Origin: Photobacterium kishitanii
Lineage (GTDB): Bacteria; Pseudomonadota; Gammaproteobacteria; Enterobacterales; Vibrionaceae
Direction of reading: 5' to 3'
Assembly: GCF_003026355.1 (NCBI RefSeq)
Contig: NZ_PYON01000012.1
Location: 85,209-149,208 of the forward strand
Length of the DNA stretch: 64,000 bases
The translations under genes were made by a program, and so were the position numbers. Shown piece after piece: positions 44,777-54,243 of the stretch (its first letter is position 1; the number at the start of each line of letters is the position of its first letter). The notes under the pieces are model-generated. The model saw nothing but the letters and a program-made list of their open reading frames with translations. It had not been told where the DNA came from and did not search any database.

Positions 44777-46129
44777 TTACGCCATCGATGTAACTCGGTA
44801 CTTATTACGAATATTAACTAATCCTTGACGATAAAACACCCAAGCACATAACCCTGCTGCAATATTACCTAACATTGCGCCAGTAAAAAGTCCTGGTAAG
44901 CCCGCAAAATGTGCCCCAATCCATAACACTGGTAGATAACACACAAATAATCGTAATGCAGAAATTAGCAATGCACGCATCGGTAACCCCATCGCATTAC
45001 AAATTGACACCATCAGCATACAAATACCTAATGCCCCCAAACTAATAGGCACACGCACTAAGTGAATCATTAAAATATGCTGTACTGATACATCGCTGGT
45101 TAATAATTGTGTTAGCGGCTGAGCGCTGACAAATAGCACAGCAGCAATAGCAATCTGCCATACCAATACAAAACGAACTGCGATCATAATCAACGCTTCT
45201 ATGCTGGCAATATCTTTACGGCCAAGCATTCGCCCAACCATTGGTGGCATCGACATTGTTAACGCCAGCACTACCACTAACGAAAAAAATTCCAATCGCG
45301 ATCCCAATGCCCACGCAGCAACGGTAGCGGCGCCAAACCCTGCCACCAATTTAGTGGCTAGAATTGCCGAAACTGGCGGTAATAATTGGCTCAACATTGC
45401 AGGTGCCATGATATGAATTAATTCTTTAACCGCTTTATAAACGGCAAGTCCACGCCAGTCAAAACTCAACCATTGACGTTTAATCAGTAGCGGGAATACC
45501 ACTAACATGCCAATACTAAACGAGACTATCGTCGCCCATGCTGCACCATTAATACCCATATTAAAAGTAAACATAAACAGTGGATCTAACCCAATGTTAA
45601 GCACACTGGTAATTACCATCATAATACCTGGCAATAACGTATTACCATTAGCACGACAGATGCTGTAGGCAAAATACACCATCGAACCACACCAAGCACT
45701 TGCTAACCAAACCGGCCAATAACTATCGATAACTGCAAACACATTTGGTGGTGCGCCAAGTAACCATAACAGCTGATGACGTCCAAACCATATTGCCGCG
45801 CACAATGCCATGATCCCCAGATCACCGATAATCACCACCACACCGCCTAATTGGCGTGCACGATGATGATCATTAGTACCTAGTACCCGTGAAATTAATG
45901 CTGTCGTCGCAATACCTAAACCAACTTGCAAACCGATAACTAACATTTGCATGGGTAAGGTAAAACCTTGTGCAGCCAGAGGTAGGATCCCAAGCTGCCC
46001 AATAAAAGCACTATCTACAAGCTGAAAACTCATCAGCGACATAACCCCAAATAACATCGGCCATGTCATAGAAAACAGTTGATGTGCTAAACCGCGTGAT
46101 CCTGAGGGAGTGATTGTTTTTACATTCAT
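44777..46129 (-). CDS. MATE family efflux transporter
   Basis: A 450-aa inner-membrane exporter with twelve hydrophobic segments in two MatE halves. Family features include FSMTWPMLFGVMSLMSFQLVDSAFIGQLGILPLAAQGF and INGAAWATIVSF in the first half, and ALGSRLEFFS and MLMVSICNAMGLP in the second. It should expel cationic drugs or metabolites using Na+ or H+. The Shine-Dalgarno is weak. No regulator is adjacent. Confidence 0.9.
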   Translation of the reverse strand: MNVKTITPSGSRGLAHQLFSMTWPMLFGVMSLMSFQLVDSAFIGQLGILPLAAQGFTLPMQMLVIGLQVGLGIATTALISRVLGTNDHHRARQLGGVVVIIGDLGIMALCAAIWFGRHQLLWLLGAPPNVFAVIDSYWPVWLASAWCGSMVYFAYSICRANGNTLLPGIMMVITSVLNIGLDPLFMFTFNMGINGAAWATIVSFSIGMLVVFPLLIKRQWLSFDWRGLAVYKAVKELIHIMAPAMLSQLLPPVSAILATKLVAGFGAATVAAWALGSRLEFFSLVVVLALTMSMPPMVGRMLGRKDIASIEALIMIAVRFVLVWQIAIAAVLFVSAQPLTQLLTSDVSVQHILMIHLVRVPISLGALGICMLMVSICNAMGLPMRALLISALRLFVCYLPVLWIGAHFAGLPGLFTGAMLGNIAAGLCAWVFYRQGLVNIRNKYRVTSMA

Positions 46130-46200
46130 AATGACAACTTAAATAAAACGTTAGCAGAAAACATCTAGCGTCAAGCCACAACCTTGTACTCAATACCAAT

Positions 46201-46231
46201 AAAAAATCCCCGCCATAGCGAGGATTAAAAA
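46201..46231 (-). terminator. Terminator of the pyrophosphohydrolase gene
   Basis: On the minus strand, AATCCTCGC / GCGGGGATT followed by a T-run, 19 nt past the stop at 46250; the + side also has an A/T-run. Confidence 0.75.
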
Positions 46232-46249
46232 ATAACTATGTAGCTTAAA

Positions 46250-46828
46250 TTAACGTATAACTAATTTTACTAAATCCGCAGGGCGATAATAAATAGATTT
46301 TAATACTTTGCCTGTGCGAATAAGTTTACCATCAACCTCAACGTCTTGAGCACATTTCGCAATAATATAATCACCTTTAGTACTCGCCATCAATGCTACA
46401 CCTTGCTGAGCATAAAAAGCTTCAGTTTCATCATATTGCTGCTGACTACGGCATACTTTACTCATGTTGCTTGAATGCACTTCATTCCAACAATCAATAA
46501 ATGTAAATCCTAGGCGCTCAGACATCTGTAATAAAATATCAATTAAGTAACTGATACCAATATTATCACCGATTTTTTTATCGCCTAAATGAACCAAACG
46601 TCCCATCAATACATACACTGAATCAACAATAGCATCCGCTTGTTCTACCAATGAATCAGCTTCAGCAAGCTCTGTCATTTCTTCAACCGCTAATGACGTA
46701 TGTAACGCATCAGCTTGAGCATCAAGACTAGCAGGATTTTCAATATCTAAATCAAAGGTGGAACGAAACTCTCGAATATCGCTGTAAAGGTGATCGAAAA
46801 GGGGTTGGTCTAGCGTAGAAAGCTTCAT
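46250..46828 (-). CDS. MazG-like nucleoside triphosphate pyrophosphohydrolase
   Basis: A 192-aa all-alpha NTP-pyrophosphatase-type protein. SLAVEEMTELAEAD (about 45-58) and EQADAIVDSVYVLMGRL (about 61-78) supply the ExxE and ExxD metal-binding residues of the fold. The second half (SNMSKVCRS and GKVLKSIYYRPADL) matches the extended, phage- and bacteria-shared branch. The likely job is removing non-standard nucleotides. AAGGA precedes the ATG. Substrate unknown. Confidence 0.85.
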   Translation of the reverse strand: MKLSTLDQPLFDHLYSDIREFRSTFDLDIENPASLDAQADALHTSLAVEEMTELAEADSLVEQADAIVDSVYVLMGRLVHLGDKKIGDNIGISYLIDILLQMSERLGFTFIDCWNEVHSSNMSKVCRSQQQYDETEAFYAQQGVALMASTKGDYIIAKCAQDVEVDGKLIRTGKVLKSIYYRPADLVKLVIR

Positions 46829-47131
46829 TCGAATATCCTTGTTTCTGGTTTAAGGGGATACATTTTTTATCGTTCACAATACATTTTTATGATCAACAAA
46901 ATCACGCAACGGTCGGAGATACTAATCCAATCCTTAGCCAGATACAAAACCAATTACCTAAAAACAGTCAGCTTGACGACAAAACATACTTTACCATTAC
47001 GGGCATACGCTAAAACGCAACAATTGAGATATCATTATTCGTATTTAATCACTTGCGAATTAAAGTAAAGCCAATAAAATTTCTACCGTAACTCTCTCTG
47101 TTGAGATAATAATATACATGTTGGAGAAGTG
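46829..47131. other. 303-nt divergent intergenic region
   Basis: Holds the promoters of the pyrophosphohydrolase (-) and glycerophosphodiesterase (+) genes. I see no other gene, repeat or clear operator. Confidence 0.55.
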
Positions 47132-47854
47132 ATGATTGCAGGTCACCGTGGCGCGCGCGCAGTCGCCCCAGAAAACACATTAATATCCATGAAAGCAGCT
47201 GCTGATGCCGGTGCTACATGGATAGAGACGGATACTCAACTTTGCGACGATTTAATCCCAGTCATTATTCATGATAAGAGCGTCCGTCGCTGTACCAATG
47301 GTTCAGGAAGTGTACGTCATAAGCCACTCAGTGAATTAAAGCAATTAGATGCAGGAAGCTGGTTTGCCGCTGAATTTATAGGTGCAACAATTCCGACACT
47401 AACAGAATTACTGCAAGCCTGTGATGATTATGGATTAAACCTTAACCTTGAGATCAAAGTCCATTATGAAGAAGAAGTCGAACTGCAAGTACGTAAAACG
47501 ATAGAAGCAATTAAAGACTACGGTTTTGATATAGAGCGACTGATTCTTTCCAGTTTTTCCTATAACGCGGTAAAGCACTGTTTAAAACAATGGCCAGAAG
47601 TTCGCCGTGGGCTAATCATCGAAGATTGGGTGCCTGATATTTCACGTTTAGATGCAAAACTTGATCTCTACAGCATTCATTTAGATCATCGTTTACTGAC
47701 GAAAAAACTTGCAAAAGAAATTACCGATTCAGGAAAAGTACTCCAAATATGGACTATGAATGATCCTAAGAAGGTAGATAAGTTTACCCGTTGGGGTGTT
47801 AGCACCATTATTAGTGACGATCCTGGTTTATTAATCTCCACTGCAAAAAAATAA
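47132..47854 (+). CDS. Glycerophosphodiester phosphodiesterase (UgpQ-like)
   Basis: A 240-aa cytoplasmic TIM-barrel enzyme. The GDPD motifs are AGHRGARAVAPENTLISM (His and Glu ligands), WIETDTQLCDDLIPVIIHD and LNLEIKVHYE, with NLEIK carrying the second metal ligand; IWTMNDP lies near the end. It hydrolyses glycerophosphodiesters to glycerol-3-phosphate and an alcohol. It has no signal peptide, so resembles UgpQ rather than periplasmic GlpQ. I use ATG 47132 with GGAG; a GTG lies 3 nt earlier. Confidence 0.92.
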   Translation: MIAGHRGARAVAPENTLISMKAAADAGATWIETDTQLCDDLIPVIIHDKSVRRCTNGSGSVRHKPLSELKQLDAGSWFAAEFIGATIPTLTELLQACDDYGLNLNLEIKVHYEEEVELQVRKTIEAIKDYGFDIERLILSSFSYNAVKHCLKQWPEVRRGLIIEDWVPDISRLDAKLDLYSIHLDHRLLTKKLAKEITDSGKVLQIWTMNDPKKVDKFTRWGVSTIISDDPGLLISTAKK

Positions 47855-48200
47855 GACTCATCACCAGACACTTCATTTGCGAGTCAATTCATTGCTGATC
47901 ATTGATTGGCTCGCAACAAGCGACAATTATATTGCTCGTTCTTATTTTATCCTCAACTCAATTCAGCTCTTTTATCTATATTAATGCTTCAATAGATCAT
48001 CACTAAAAGCGGATCTTTATATTTCAAAATAATATAAACAATTTATGTTTGATATCATTAAAATGTAACTATATGTTTATAAATAGTATAAATCAATGTT
48101 CATCTATTTATAACTCTCTTTTATTACACACAAAATCAGATAATTATGCAACCAACTGTCAAACGACAATTTATTTGATATCTAGTGGAGCACATTATTC
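47855..48200. other. 346-nt intergenic region with a hairpin and antiporter promoter
   Basis: The first 60 nt hold the terminator hairpin; the remainder is AT-rich and must contain the Na+/H+ antiporter promoter. No gene is seen. Confidence 0.6.
47877..47916 (+). terminator. Hairpin after the glycerophosphodiesterase gene
   Basis: TTGCGAGTCAAT with ATTGGCTCGCAA (one G-U pair), 12-bp stem, 16-nt loop. No T-tract follows. Confidence 0.6.
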
Positions 48201-49541
48201 ATGTCAGCCTATGACACAGTATGTATAATGGCAGCCATTGCTGTCTTTATCTCAATTATTAACCACCGTATTGGTAAGTTCCAACCTACCATCGCTATCA
48301 CTGGCTGGTCGATAGCAATATCATTTATCCTCTTAATATTAAGCAAGTTAGGCTATATTCCACTTAATGATGAGCATGAACTGATTCAAATGGTACAAGG
48401 CGTCAAATTTGATGATTTCTTACTCAAAGGTGTCTTAGGCTTCCTGCTCTTTGGTGGCGCGTTAAATATCCAATTACCTCATCTTAAAGATCAAAAGTTT
48501 GAAATATCTTTCCTTGCTCTTGCTGGTACCGTTTTTTCAACTTTCTTTATCGGTACAGTACTATGGGCAATATTTAAGGTCTGTACTATTGATATCGATT
48601 TTATTTATTGCTGCTTATTTGGTTCATTAATTTCCCCAACCGATCCTATTGCAGTGCTCGCTATTGTTAAAAAGCTTAATGCTCCACAGCGAATCTCAAC
48701 CCAAATAGAAGGTGAATCACTGTTTAATGATGGTGTAGGCCTAGTCATTTTTGTCACTCTATTCGAAATTGCATTTAGCAAAACAGCCCCTACGGTATCA
48801 AGCACTGCAATATTATTTATACGTGAAGCATTAGGCGGGATTGCATTTGGTGCTGTACTTGGGGTTATATTCCACTTCTTAATTAAAACCTCACATGACA
48901 ATATGTTCCGCTTAATTTTAACCATTTTAATTCCAACATTTGGTTATGTCGTGAGCGAACATATTGAAGTCTCAGCACCACTTGCCATGGTTGTAGCCGG
49001 TATTATTATTGGTAATTGGACGCGTAACACTATTTCAGAGACGGCTTCTCATCAGATATCACATTTATGGGAACTTGCTGATGAGATTCTAAACGCGATT
49101 TTATTCTTATTAATCGGCTTTATGATGATCACCTTCACCTTCCACACCATTGATATAGTGGCTGTTGTGATTGCCATACCGTTAGTATTACTAAGTCGCT
49201 ATCTCACGATCAAATACTCTTATAAAATCTTTGGCCGATACCGCAACTATAATCCATTATCAGTGAAAATATTAACATGGGGTGGATTACGTGGAGGATT
49301 AGCGTTAGCGATGGCAATGGCTATTCCAACAGGGATCCCAATTGGTTTTAGTCCTGATATTGATGTTAAAGAAATCATTGTATTAATGACTTATGCGGTA
49401 GTGATTTTCTCGATTATCGTGCAAGGCTCAACAATTACACCAATGATTTACAAAGCAAAAGCAGAACAAGAAAAAATGGATCAAGCGTCTGTAAAGACCA
49501 CTGAAAATACAGACTCTTCAGCAACTGATAACAACAAATAA
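48201..49541 (+). CDS. CPA1-type Na+/H+ antiporter (NhaP-like)
   Basis: A 446-aa inner-membrane antiporter with twelve or more hydrophobic segments. Core motifs are FLLFGGALNIQLPHL, GSLISPTDPIAVLAIVKKLNAP and the Asn-Asp ion site in EGESLFNDGVGLVIF (about 171-185), with VLSRYLTIKYS and TWGGLRGGLALAMAMAIP. It exchanges Na+ or K+ for protons to control pH and ions. The C-terminus has an acidic/Ser-rich tail. GGAG lies 10 nt before the ATG. A 34-aa membrane protein gene follows after 13 nt. Confidence 0.92.
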   Translation: MSAYDTVCIMAAIAVFISIINHRIGKFQPTIAITGWSIAISFILLILSKLGYIPLNDEHELIQMVQGVKFDDFLLKGVLGFLLFGGALNIQLPHLKDQKFEISFLALAGTVFSTFFIGTVLWAIFKVCTIDIDFIYCCLFGSLISPTDPIAVLAIVKKLNAPQRISTQIEGESLFNDGVGLVIFVTLFEIAFSKTAPTVSSTAILFIREALGGIAFGAVLGVIFHFLIKTSHDNMFRLILTILIPTFGYVVSEHIEVSAPLAMVVAGIIIGNWTRNTISETASHQISHLWELADEILNAILFLLIGFMMITFTFHTIDIVAVVIAIPLVLLSRYLTIKYSYKIFGRYRNYNPLSVKILTWGGLRGGLALAMAMAIPTGIPIGFSPDIDVKEIIVLMTYAVVIFSIIVQGSTITPMIYKAKAEQEKMDQASVKTTENTDSSATDNNK

Positions 49542-49554
49542 CCAAGGATATTTT

Positions 49555-49659
49555 ATGTTCTGGATCCATCACCATCATATGATCATTGCATTTATTGCTC
49601 TTGGAGCGGCTTTTGCTGCTGGTCTGATGGGCGTATTTAATCAGGCTAAAGACAATTAA
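49555..49659 (+). CDS. 34-aa small membrane protein downstream of the antiporter
   Basis: Not in any family I recognise. The frame starts MFWIHHHHMI, continues as one hydrophobic Ala/Gly/Phe/Ile helix of about 22 residues and ends GVFNQAKDN, so it would sit in the inner membrane as a single helix. AAGGAT lies at the right distance before the ATG, and the gene begins 13 nt after the antiporter stop, with a terminator only after it. This supports a real, co-transcribed gene, possibly an antiporter accessory protein. Confidence 0.65.
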   Translation: MFWIHHHHMIIAFIALGAAFAAGLMGVFNQAKDN

Positions 49660-49712
49660 GCATAGCTCGCTATTTATACACTAGTAACTATCCACGGTAA
49701 TATTAACAATAC

Positions 49713-49745
49713 AAAGGCCACCGCCAACCACGGTGGCTTTTTTAT
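49713..49745 (+). terminator. Rho-independent terminator
   Basis: Stem GCCACCG / CGGTGGC (49717-49723 with 49731-49737) followed by T6, ending the antiporter unit. Confidence 0.9.
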
Positions 49746-49838
49746 TTAAACGTTACTTATATTGCGCGTAAATGTAATAAAGATGTTGACCACCAGAAAA
49801 TTAATCATATGATGAACGTTACCTATTGATTAACCGTT

Positions 49839-50579
49839 ATGATGCTTATGAGCAAGGATTGCACTCTGGTTGAATGGAGCAAAGATCGTATTTGGTATTG
49901 TGATATGCCATACCGAATCGCAGGTGCACCAATTGGGCATCGAATGACTATTATCAAATTAGATAACAATAAGCTATTTATTCACTCCCCCATTGAAATT
50001 AATGCAGCATTACAACAACAAATTAGCCAATTAGGTGAAGTGGCTTATGTAGTGACACCCAACAAAAGTCATAATATTTATTTATCTGATTGGTGGTTAG
50101 CCTCTCCTCAAGCCTATTTTTATGCGCCTCCAGGGCTCATTCATAAACGAGGAGATCTGACATTTGATGATGCACTTGGCAATAAAACGCCACTTCACTG
50201 GCAAGGCCAATTATTGCAAACCGTCATTCGGGGTAGCGATACGATGGAAGAAATTGCTTTTTGTGACCCGCAATCTAAAACACTTATTTTAGGTGATGCC
50301 TTAGCTTGGATGGTGGAAAGTACTCACCCCCTTACCTTTGCAATTGCTATGATTAATGGCTGTTATTTTAAGCCTGCGATGCCGTGGTATTGGCGTATAA
50401 CCTTTCAAAACCATACTCAGCTTAGACAATCCATTCAAGAGATCCTCACTTGGCCTTTTGAACGTATTATCTTGTCACATGGCAAACTAATTGAGCATGA
50501 TGCAAAAGCACATTTTTCCACCGCATTTAGTTGGGTAATGCCACATAAAGTAAAAATAGCAACGACTAAATTGATGTAA
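49839..50579 (+). CDS. DUF4336 family protein
   Basis: A 246-aa soluble protein of the DUF4336 family. Marks are IWYCDMPYRIAGAPIGHRMTIIKLDNNKLFIHSP, VVTPNKSHNIYLSDWW, TLILGDALAW and RIILSHGKLI. The layout, with late LGD and SHG motifs, resembles a metallo-beta-lactamase-like fold with reduced metal sites. No function is known. Three ATG codons near 49839 compete as the start and none has a strong ribosome site. Confidence 0.82.
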   Translation: MMLMSKDCTLVEWSKDRIWYCDMPYRIAGAPIGHRMTIIKLDNNKLFIHSPIEINAALQQQISQLGEVAYVVTPNKSHNIYLSDWWLASPQAYFYAPPGLIHKRGDLTFDDALGNKTPLHWQGQLLQTVIRGSDTMEEIAFCDPQSKTLILGDALAWMVESTHPLTFAIAMINGCYFKPAMPWYWRITFQNHTQLRQSIQEILTWPFERIILSHGKLIEHDAKAHFSTAFSWVMPHKVKIATTKLM

Positions 50580-50750
50580 AAAAACACATATATAGGTTAT
50601 TTAAATATATAGAACACAATTAATATCAATTTATGTGCGAGATCAATATTGCTCTTACTTTGAAAGTGCATAGTAATAAATATAAGAATGATAACAACAC
50701 GCATTAGAGCTTTTTAGTTATACTAAATCGCTCGAGTTAGGAGCTAACTA

Positions 50751-51023
50751 ATGAATCTATTTAAACTTTATTCTCGTGATATTCTAGGTCTTAGCGTCAT
50801 TGGATTTTTTATCCTAAGTATCCTCGGCATGATTTTCGCTACTATTGCGTTATTCAATTATGCCAGTGGTAACGCGGCATTAGCAGTATCAAATGCACAT
50901 CTTGCTGTATTACATATTGCTTTTATTATTCCCGCATTAATCATTGGCCACTATATCAATCGTCCTTCTTGGGTTGCAGCGGTAGATAAAATCAAATTTG
51001 CGCGCGAAATCAAACAATCTTGA
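50751..51023 (+). CDS. Two-helix membrane protein, unknown
   Basis: A 90-aa protein with two membrane segments (about 12-36 and 47-66) and a basic C-terminal tail (DKIKFAREIKQS). No recognisable motif. It has a good AGGAG site and is divergently separated from the following minus-strand LysR gene by a short stretch, ending head-to-head with it. I cannot assign a role. Confidence 0.65.
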   Translation: MNLFKLYSRDILGLSVIGFFILSILGMIFATIALFNYASGNAALAVSNAHLAVLHIAFIIPALIIGHYINRPSWVAAVDKIKFAREIKQS

Positions 51024-51049
51024 GACTTCTCAAGCACGATGACTAAGCC

Positions 51050-51916
51050 TTATTTATCTGCAAATTTCTGACGCAATAATGTAACCATTGCGCGCGTTTT
51101 TTCCGGTAAAAAACGCCGTGATGGATACACTAAGGTCATCATAATATCGGAGTAATTAACATCAGTTAATACCTGTACTAGCTTTCCCTGTTGCAAAAAT
51201 TCTCGCATTAAAATATTCGGCAATAACGCGATTCCTTGTCCTAAACTTGCCATCTGCTGAATAATATTAATATCTTCAGACACTAACCGTAACTGCGTCC
51301 CCTCTTGTAGCAAGGTTGCATTATAACGGCTAGCTAATAACCAATGCTGCTGTAATTCAGCGATTGATTTAGGCTCAGTATGTTGTTGTAAATATTCTGG
51401 TGATGCAAATAAACCATTACTTGAGGTTAAAAATGTTTGTTGAACATAATCTAAATTAATAATTTCAGCCATATTCGGTAATAATTGCAAATCAATATTT
51501 TCTCTTTCTAAATCAACGCTTTTTTGTAAATACAATAACTCTAACTTCACCAATGGAAACTGACGCGAATAAGCATCTAAAACTTCGGCAAACATCGGAG
51601 ATGCAATAAAAGACGCTGTCGAAGCCAACCTAAATACGCCCTGTAAGCTATTTTGCTGGCTCTCAAGTAAATTAATTGCGTGATTAACATCCGTTAATGG
51701 CTGACTGATATGTTGATACAACAACTGCCCATTTTCAGTTAATTCAATATGCCGAGTAGTACGAATGAGTAACTGGCAATGAAGTGCTTTTTCTAATTCT
51801 TGCAGCCGCCGACTCACTTTTGAACGTTGTAATCCATGAGCAGTTGCTGCAGCACTTATACCGCCATGACGTACTGTTAGCATAAATAAATACAAATCAT
51901 CCATTGATGCTTTCAT
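51050..51916 (-). CDS. LysR family regulator of the adjacent export genes
   Basis: A 288-aa LysR regulator. The HTH is MDDLYLFMLTVRHGGISAAATAHGLQRSKVSRRLQELEKALHCQLL; the effector domain follows. I chose the ATG at 51916 with GGGGG upstream; longer frames to 51961 abut the next gene. It is divergent from the membrane-fusion/DUF2955 pair, like the AaeR-type LysR regulators that control aromatic-acid pumps. The inducer is unknown. Confidence 0.88.
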   Translation of the reverse strand: MKASMDDLYLFMLTVRHGGISAAATAHGLQRSKVSRRLQELEKALHCQLLIRTTRHIELTENGQLLYQHISQPLTDVNHAINLLESQQNSLQGVFRLASTASFIASPMFAEVLDAYSRQFPLVKLELLYLQKSVDLERENIDLQLLPNMAEIINLDYVQQTFLTSSNGLFASPEYLQQHTEPKSIAELQQHWLLASRYNATLLQEGTQLRLVSEDINIIQQMASLGQGIALLPNILMREFLQQGKLVQVLTDVNYSDIMMTLVYPSRRFLPEKTRAMVTLLRQKFADK

Positions 51917-52030
51917 TAAAACCCCCAACATTGTCCTATTTTTAGGACGCAAGTGTGACATTTGTCGCGATACTCAATCAAGCTAATTCTTCTTATACTA
52001 GTCAGCTTGCTCGTACCACTGGAATCTCCT

Positions 52031-53098
52031 ATGTCTCATTCTCACACTACTTTTCAGCGCTGGATGCGTTGTCTGATTGTTCTTTTTATTCTACTAATGA
52101 CCTATATTGTTATTGCTGATAGATATGTCCCATTAACCAGTGAAAGTCGTGTTCAGGGTTACGTTGTACAAATCGCCCCTGAAGTTTCAGGCACAATTAC
52201 CCAAGTAGATATTAAGAATAATCAAACAGTAACCAAAGGCGAGTTGCTGTTTCGTATTGATGATCATAAATATCGCTTAGCGGTTGATCAAGCCCAAGTA
52301 GCCTTAGAACAGGCGCACCAACAAGAACAAGCCCTATATGCACAAGTCAGTGCTGCTCAAGCGAATATTGCCACCAGCCAAGCCAATTATAATAACGCCC
52401 ATCGTGACTTTAAACGTATAAGCCAATTAGCCAAAAAACAATTAGTTTCAGCGTCAATGCGTGATAATGCTTATGCGAAAAACCAAACTACACTGGCTAA
52501 TTTAGCGGCCGCGAAACAACAAGAAATAGTGATAAAAACTCAGCTAGGGCCGAAATTAGGCCAAAGTACCGTGGTGCTAGCAGCTGAAAATGCATTAGCT
52601 CAAGCCAAACTCAACTTAGCCCATACTCAAATTATTGCACCAAGCAATGGTGTGATCACCAATCTTCAAGTTGATATTGGTACTATGGCGAATGCTAATC
52701 AACCAATGCTCACTTTCATCCCTACTGATTCAATGTGGGTAACAGCTGATTTTAGAGAAAAATCAATTGCTAATTTTCATGATCATTCAAGCGCTTATGT
52801 CGCTTATGACGCTTTACCCGGCCAAGTGTTTCCATTAACCGTCAATAATCGTGATTATGGTGTCGCAGCGGCTCAACAAGTTGCTAATGGTCATCTTACA
52901 AGCATCGAAACCAGTAACCGCTGGGTTCGTGATGCACAGCGAGTACGCGTCAACTTCACCAGTCAACAACCATTACCACCACAATTATTTGTTGGCTCTC
53001 GTGCTACGGTGGTTGTCTACCCTCAGCAAGATCCTATATGGCAATTGTTAGCTAAAATCGAAATCCATTTAGCCAGTGCACTGCATTTTATTTACTAA
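52031..53098 (+). CDS. HlyD/EmrA-type membrane fusion protein
   Basis: A 355-aa periplasmic adaptor anchored by one N-terminal helix (about 10-30). It has the biotinyl/lipoyl half-motifs GYVVQIAPEVSGTITQVDIKNNQTVTKGELLFRID and TQIIAPSNGVITNLQVDIGT, separated by an alpha-hairpin coiled coil (about 100-200). It would link the inner-membrane DUF2955 protein with an outer-membrane TolC-like channel elsewhere in the genome. GGAATC lies before the ATG at 52031; the frame is open to 51962 but has no better site. Confidence 0.88.
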   Translation: MSHSHTTFQRWMRCLIVLFILLMTYIVIADRYVPLTSESRVQGYVVQIAPEVSGTITQVDIKNNQTVTKGELLFRIDDHKYRLAVDQAQVALEQAHQQEQALYAQVSAAQANIATSQANYNNAHRDFKRISQLAKKQLVSASMRDNAYAKNQTTLANLAAAKQQEIVIKTQLGPKLGQSTVVLAAENALAQAKLNLAHTQIIAPSNGVITNLQVDIGTMANANQPMLTFIPTDSMWVTADFREKSIANFHDHSSAYVAYDALPGQVFPLTVNNRDYGVAAAQQVANGHLTSIETSNRWVRDAQRVRVNFTSQQPLPPQLFVGSRATVVVYPQQDPIWQLLAKIEIHLASALHFIY

Positions 53099-53149
53099 CT
53101 AAAATGAGCAGTTAATACGATTAGTGATTAATTTACGGAGTCACAACTT

Positions 53150-54163
53150 ATGAAAACAATGCGACTTTGGTTTGGCTGCGTAGTGGGTCTAGCTATTAGC
53201 ATGATATTTGGCTGGTCATACGGATTTTTTGCAGCCTTATTACCGATCATTATTATGACAAATGCAGATCACTGGCACTGGAATAATTATCAACAACTCG
53301 TCGTGGGTATTATTTGGGTCACAATTGAAGTCAGTTTAATTAATGGCTTTTTTCAATCATCGCCACTACTTTTGACGGCCATTGTTGGAATATTTTTTCT
53401 CGAAAAATGTGTTGCGATGAGCCATAAAAATAGCTATTTATTTGGCTTTGTTGGCTTACTTGTCGGCTCTATTGCGCTTAATTTTGCCAGCTATAGTAGC
53501 TTTGATTTAGAAGACTTTTCAGTGACCTTGTGGTGCAGCGCAATGGTTACTGTGCCCATCTGCGCTCTAGCCTTTTATCTCTTTCCAGAGCCCATGATTG
53601 CAACAGCAATCGATACCACCAATAATGAGCAACGTTACGATCATATCGGCATGATACGACAAATAGCTCTCGGTTGGATCATCGCCATGCTGGCTTTTTT
53701 GGTATTTCAAATTGGTGATCTCAATGACTCATTATCAGCCCAAGCATCAATATTAATTGTACTGGCACCGATGACCTTAATTGGCTCACTGGCAGCAGCT
53801 AAAATACGAATTATTGGTACCTTTCTTGGCTGTTTAGCTGGCTTAATTATTCAAATTGGACTTTATTCATGGGCAGATAACGGCATACTATTTATTATGG
53901 CATATGCTATCGCGGCAGGGATTTTCTGCTCTTGGTTAGCGCTTGGTACTATCAAATCTAGCATTGCTTTTTCAGCAATGTCAGCATTAACCGTACCGCT
54001 TACAAGCTCATTAATACCCGATAAAAAAGATGCTGTGTTTGCTATTTTTTATCGCTTCAGTTCCATATTTATTGCCGTAGTTTTAACGTCTATGGCTATT
54101 TGGATAATCCATCACTTTCTCGTTCGAGTGATTAAATCACCCGATGAACATTTTAGCCACTGA
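53150..54163 (+). CDS. DUF2955 family inner-membrane export protein (FUSC-like)
   Basis: A 337-aa membrane protein with about ten hydrophobic segments in two repeats. GWSYGFFAALLPIIIMTN and ILIVLAPMTLIGSLAAAKIRIIGTFLGCLAGLIIQ resemble the aromatic-acid exporter and FUSC group, of which DUF2955 is a relative. It forms an export pair with the upstream membrane-fusion protein (51-nt gap, same strand). The substrate is unknown, probably an organic acid. CGGAG precedes the ATG. Confidence 0.85.
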   Translation: MKTMRLWFGCVVGLAISMIFGWSYGFFAALLPIIIMTNADHWHWNNYQQLVVGIIWVTIEVSLINGFFQSSPLLLTAIVGIFFLEKCVAMSHKNSYLFGFVGLLVGSIALNFASYSSFDLEDFSVTLWCSAMVTVPICALAFYLFPEPMIATAIDTTNNEQRYDHIGMIRQIALGWIIAMLAFLVFQIGDLNDSLSAQASILIVLAPMTLIGSLAAAKIRIIGTFLGCLAGLIIQIGLYSWADNGILFIMAYAIAAGIFCSWLALGTIKSSIAFSAMSALTVPLTSSLIPDKKDAVFAIFYRFSSIFIAVVLTSMAIWIIHHFLVRVIKSPDEHFSH

Positions 54164-54198
54164 TGTATTTATCCCATAATTGCTTTGCGTTAAATACA

Positions 54199-54225
54199 AA
54201 AAAGCCTCCAATTTAGGAGGCTTAT
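54199..54225 (-). terminator. Terminator of the Bor-type gene
   Basis: AAGCCTCC / GGAGGCTT with T6 on the minus strand, 20 nt past the stop at 54244. Confidence 0.85.
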
Positions 54226-54243
54226 ACAATATCAATATTGCTA

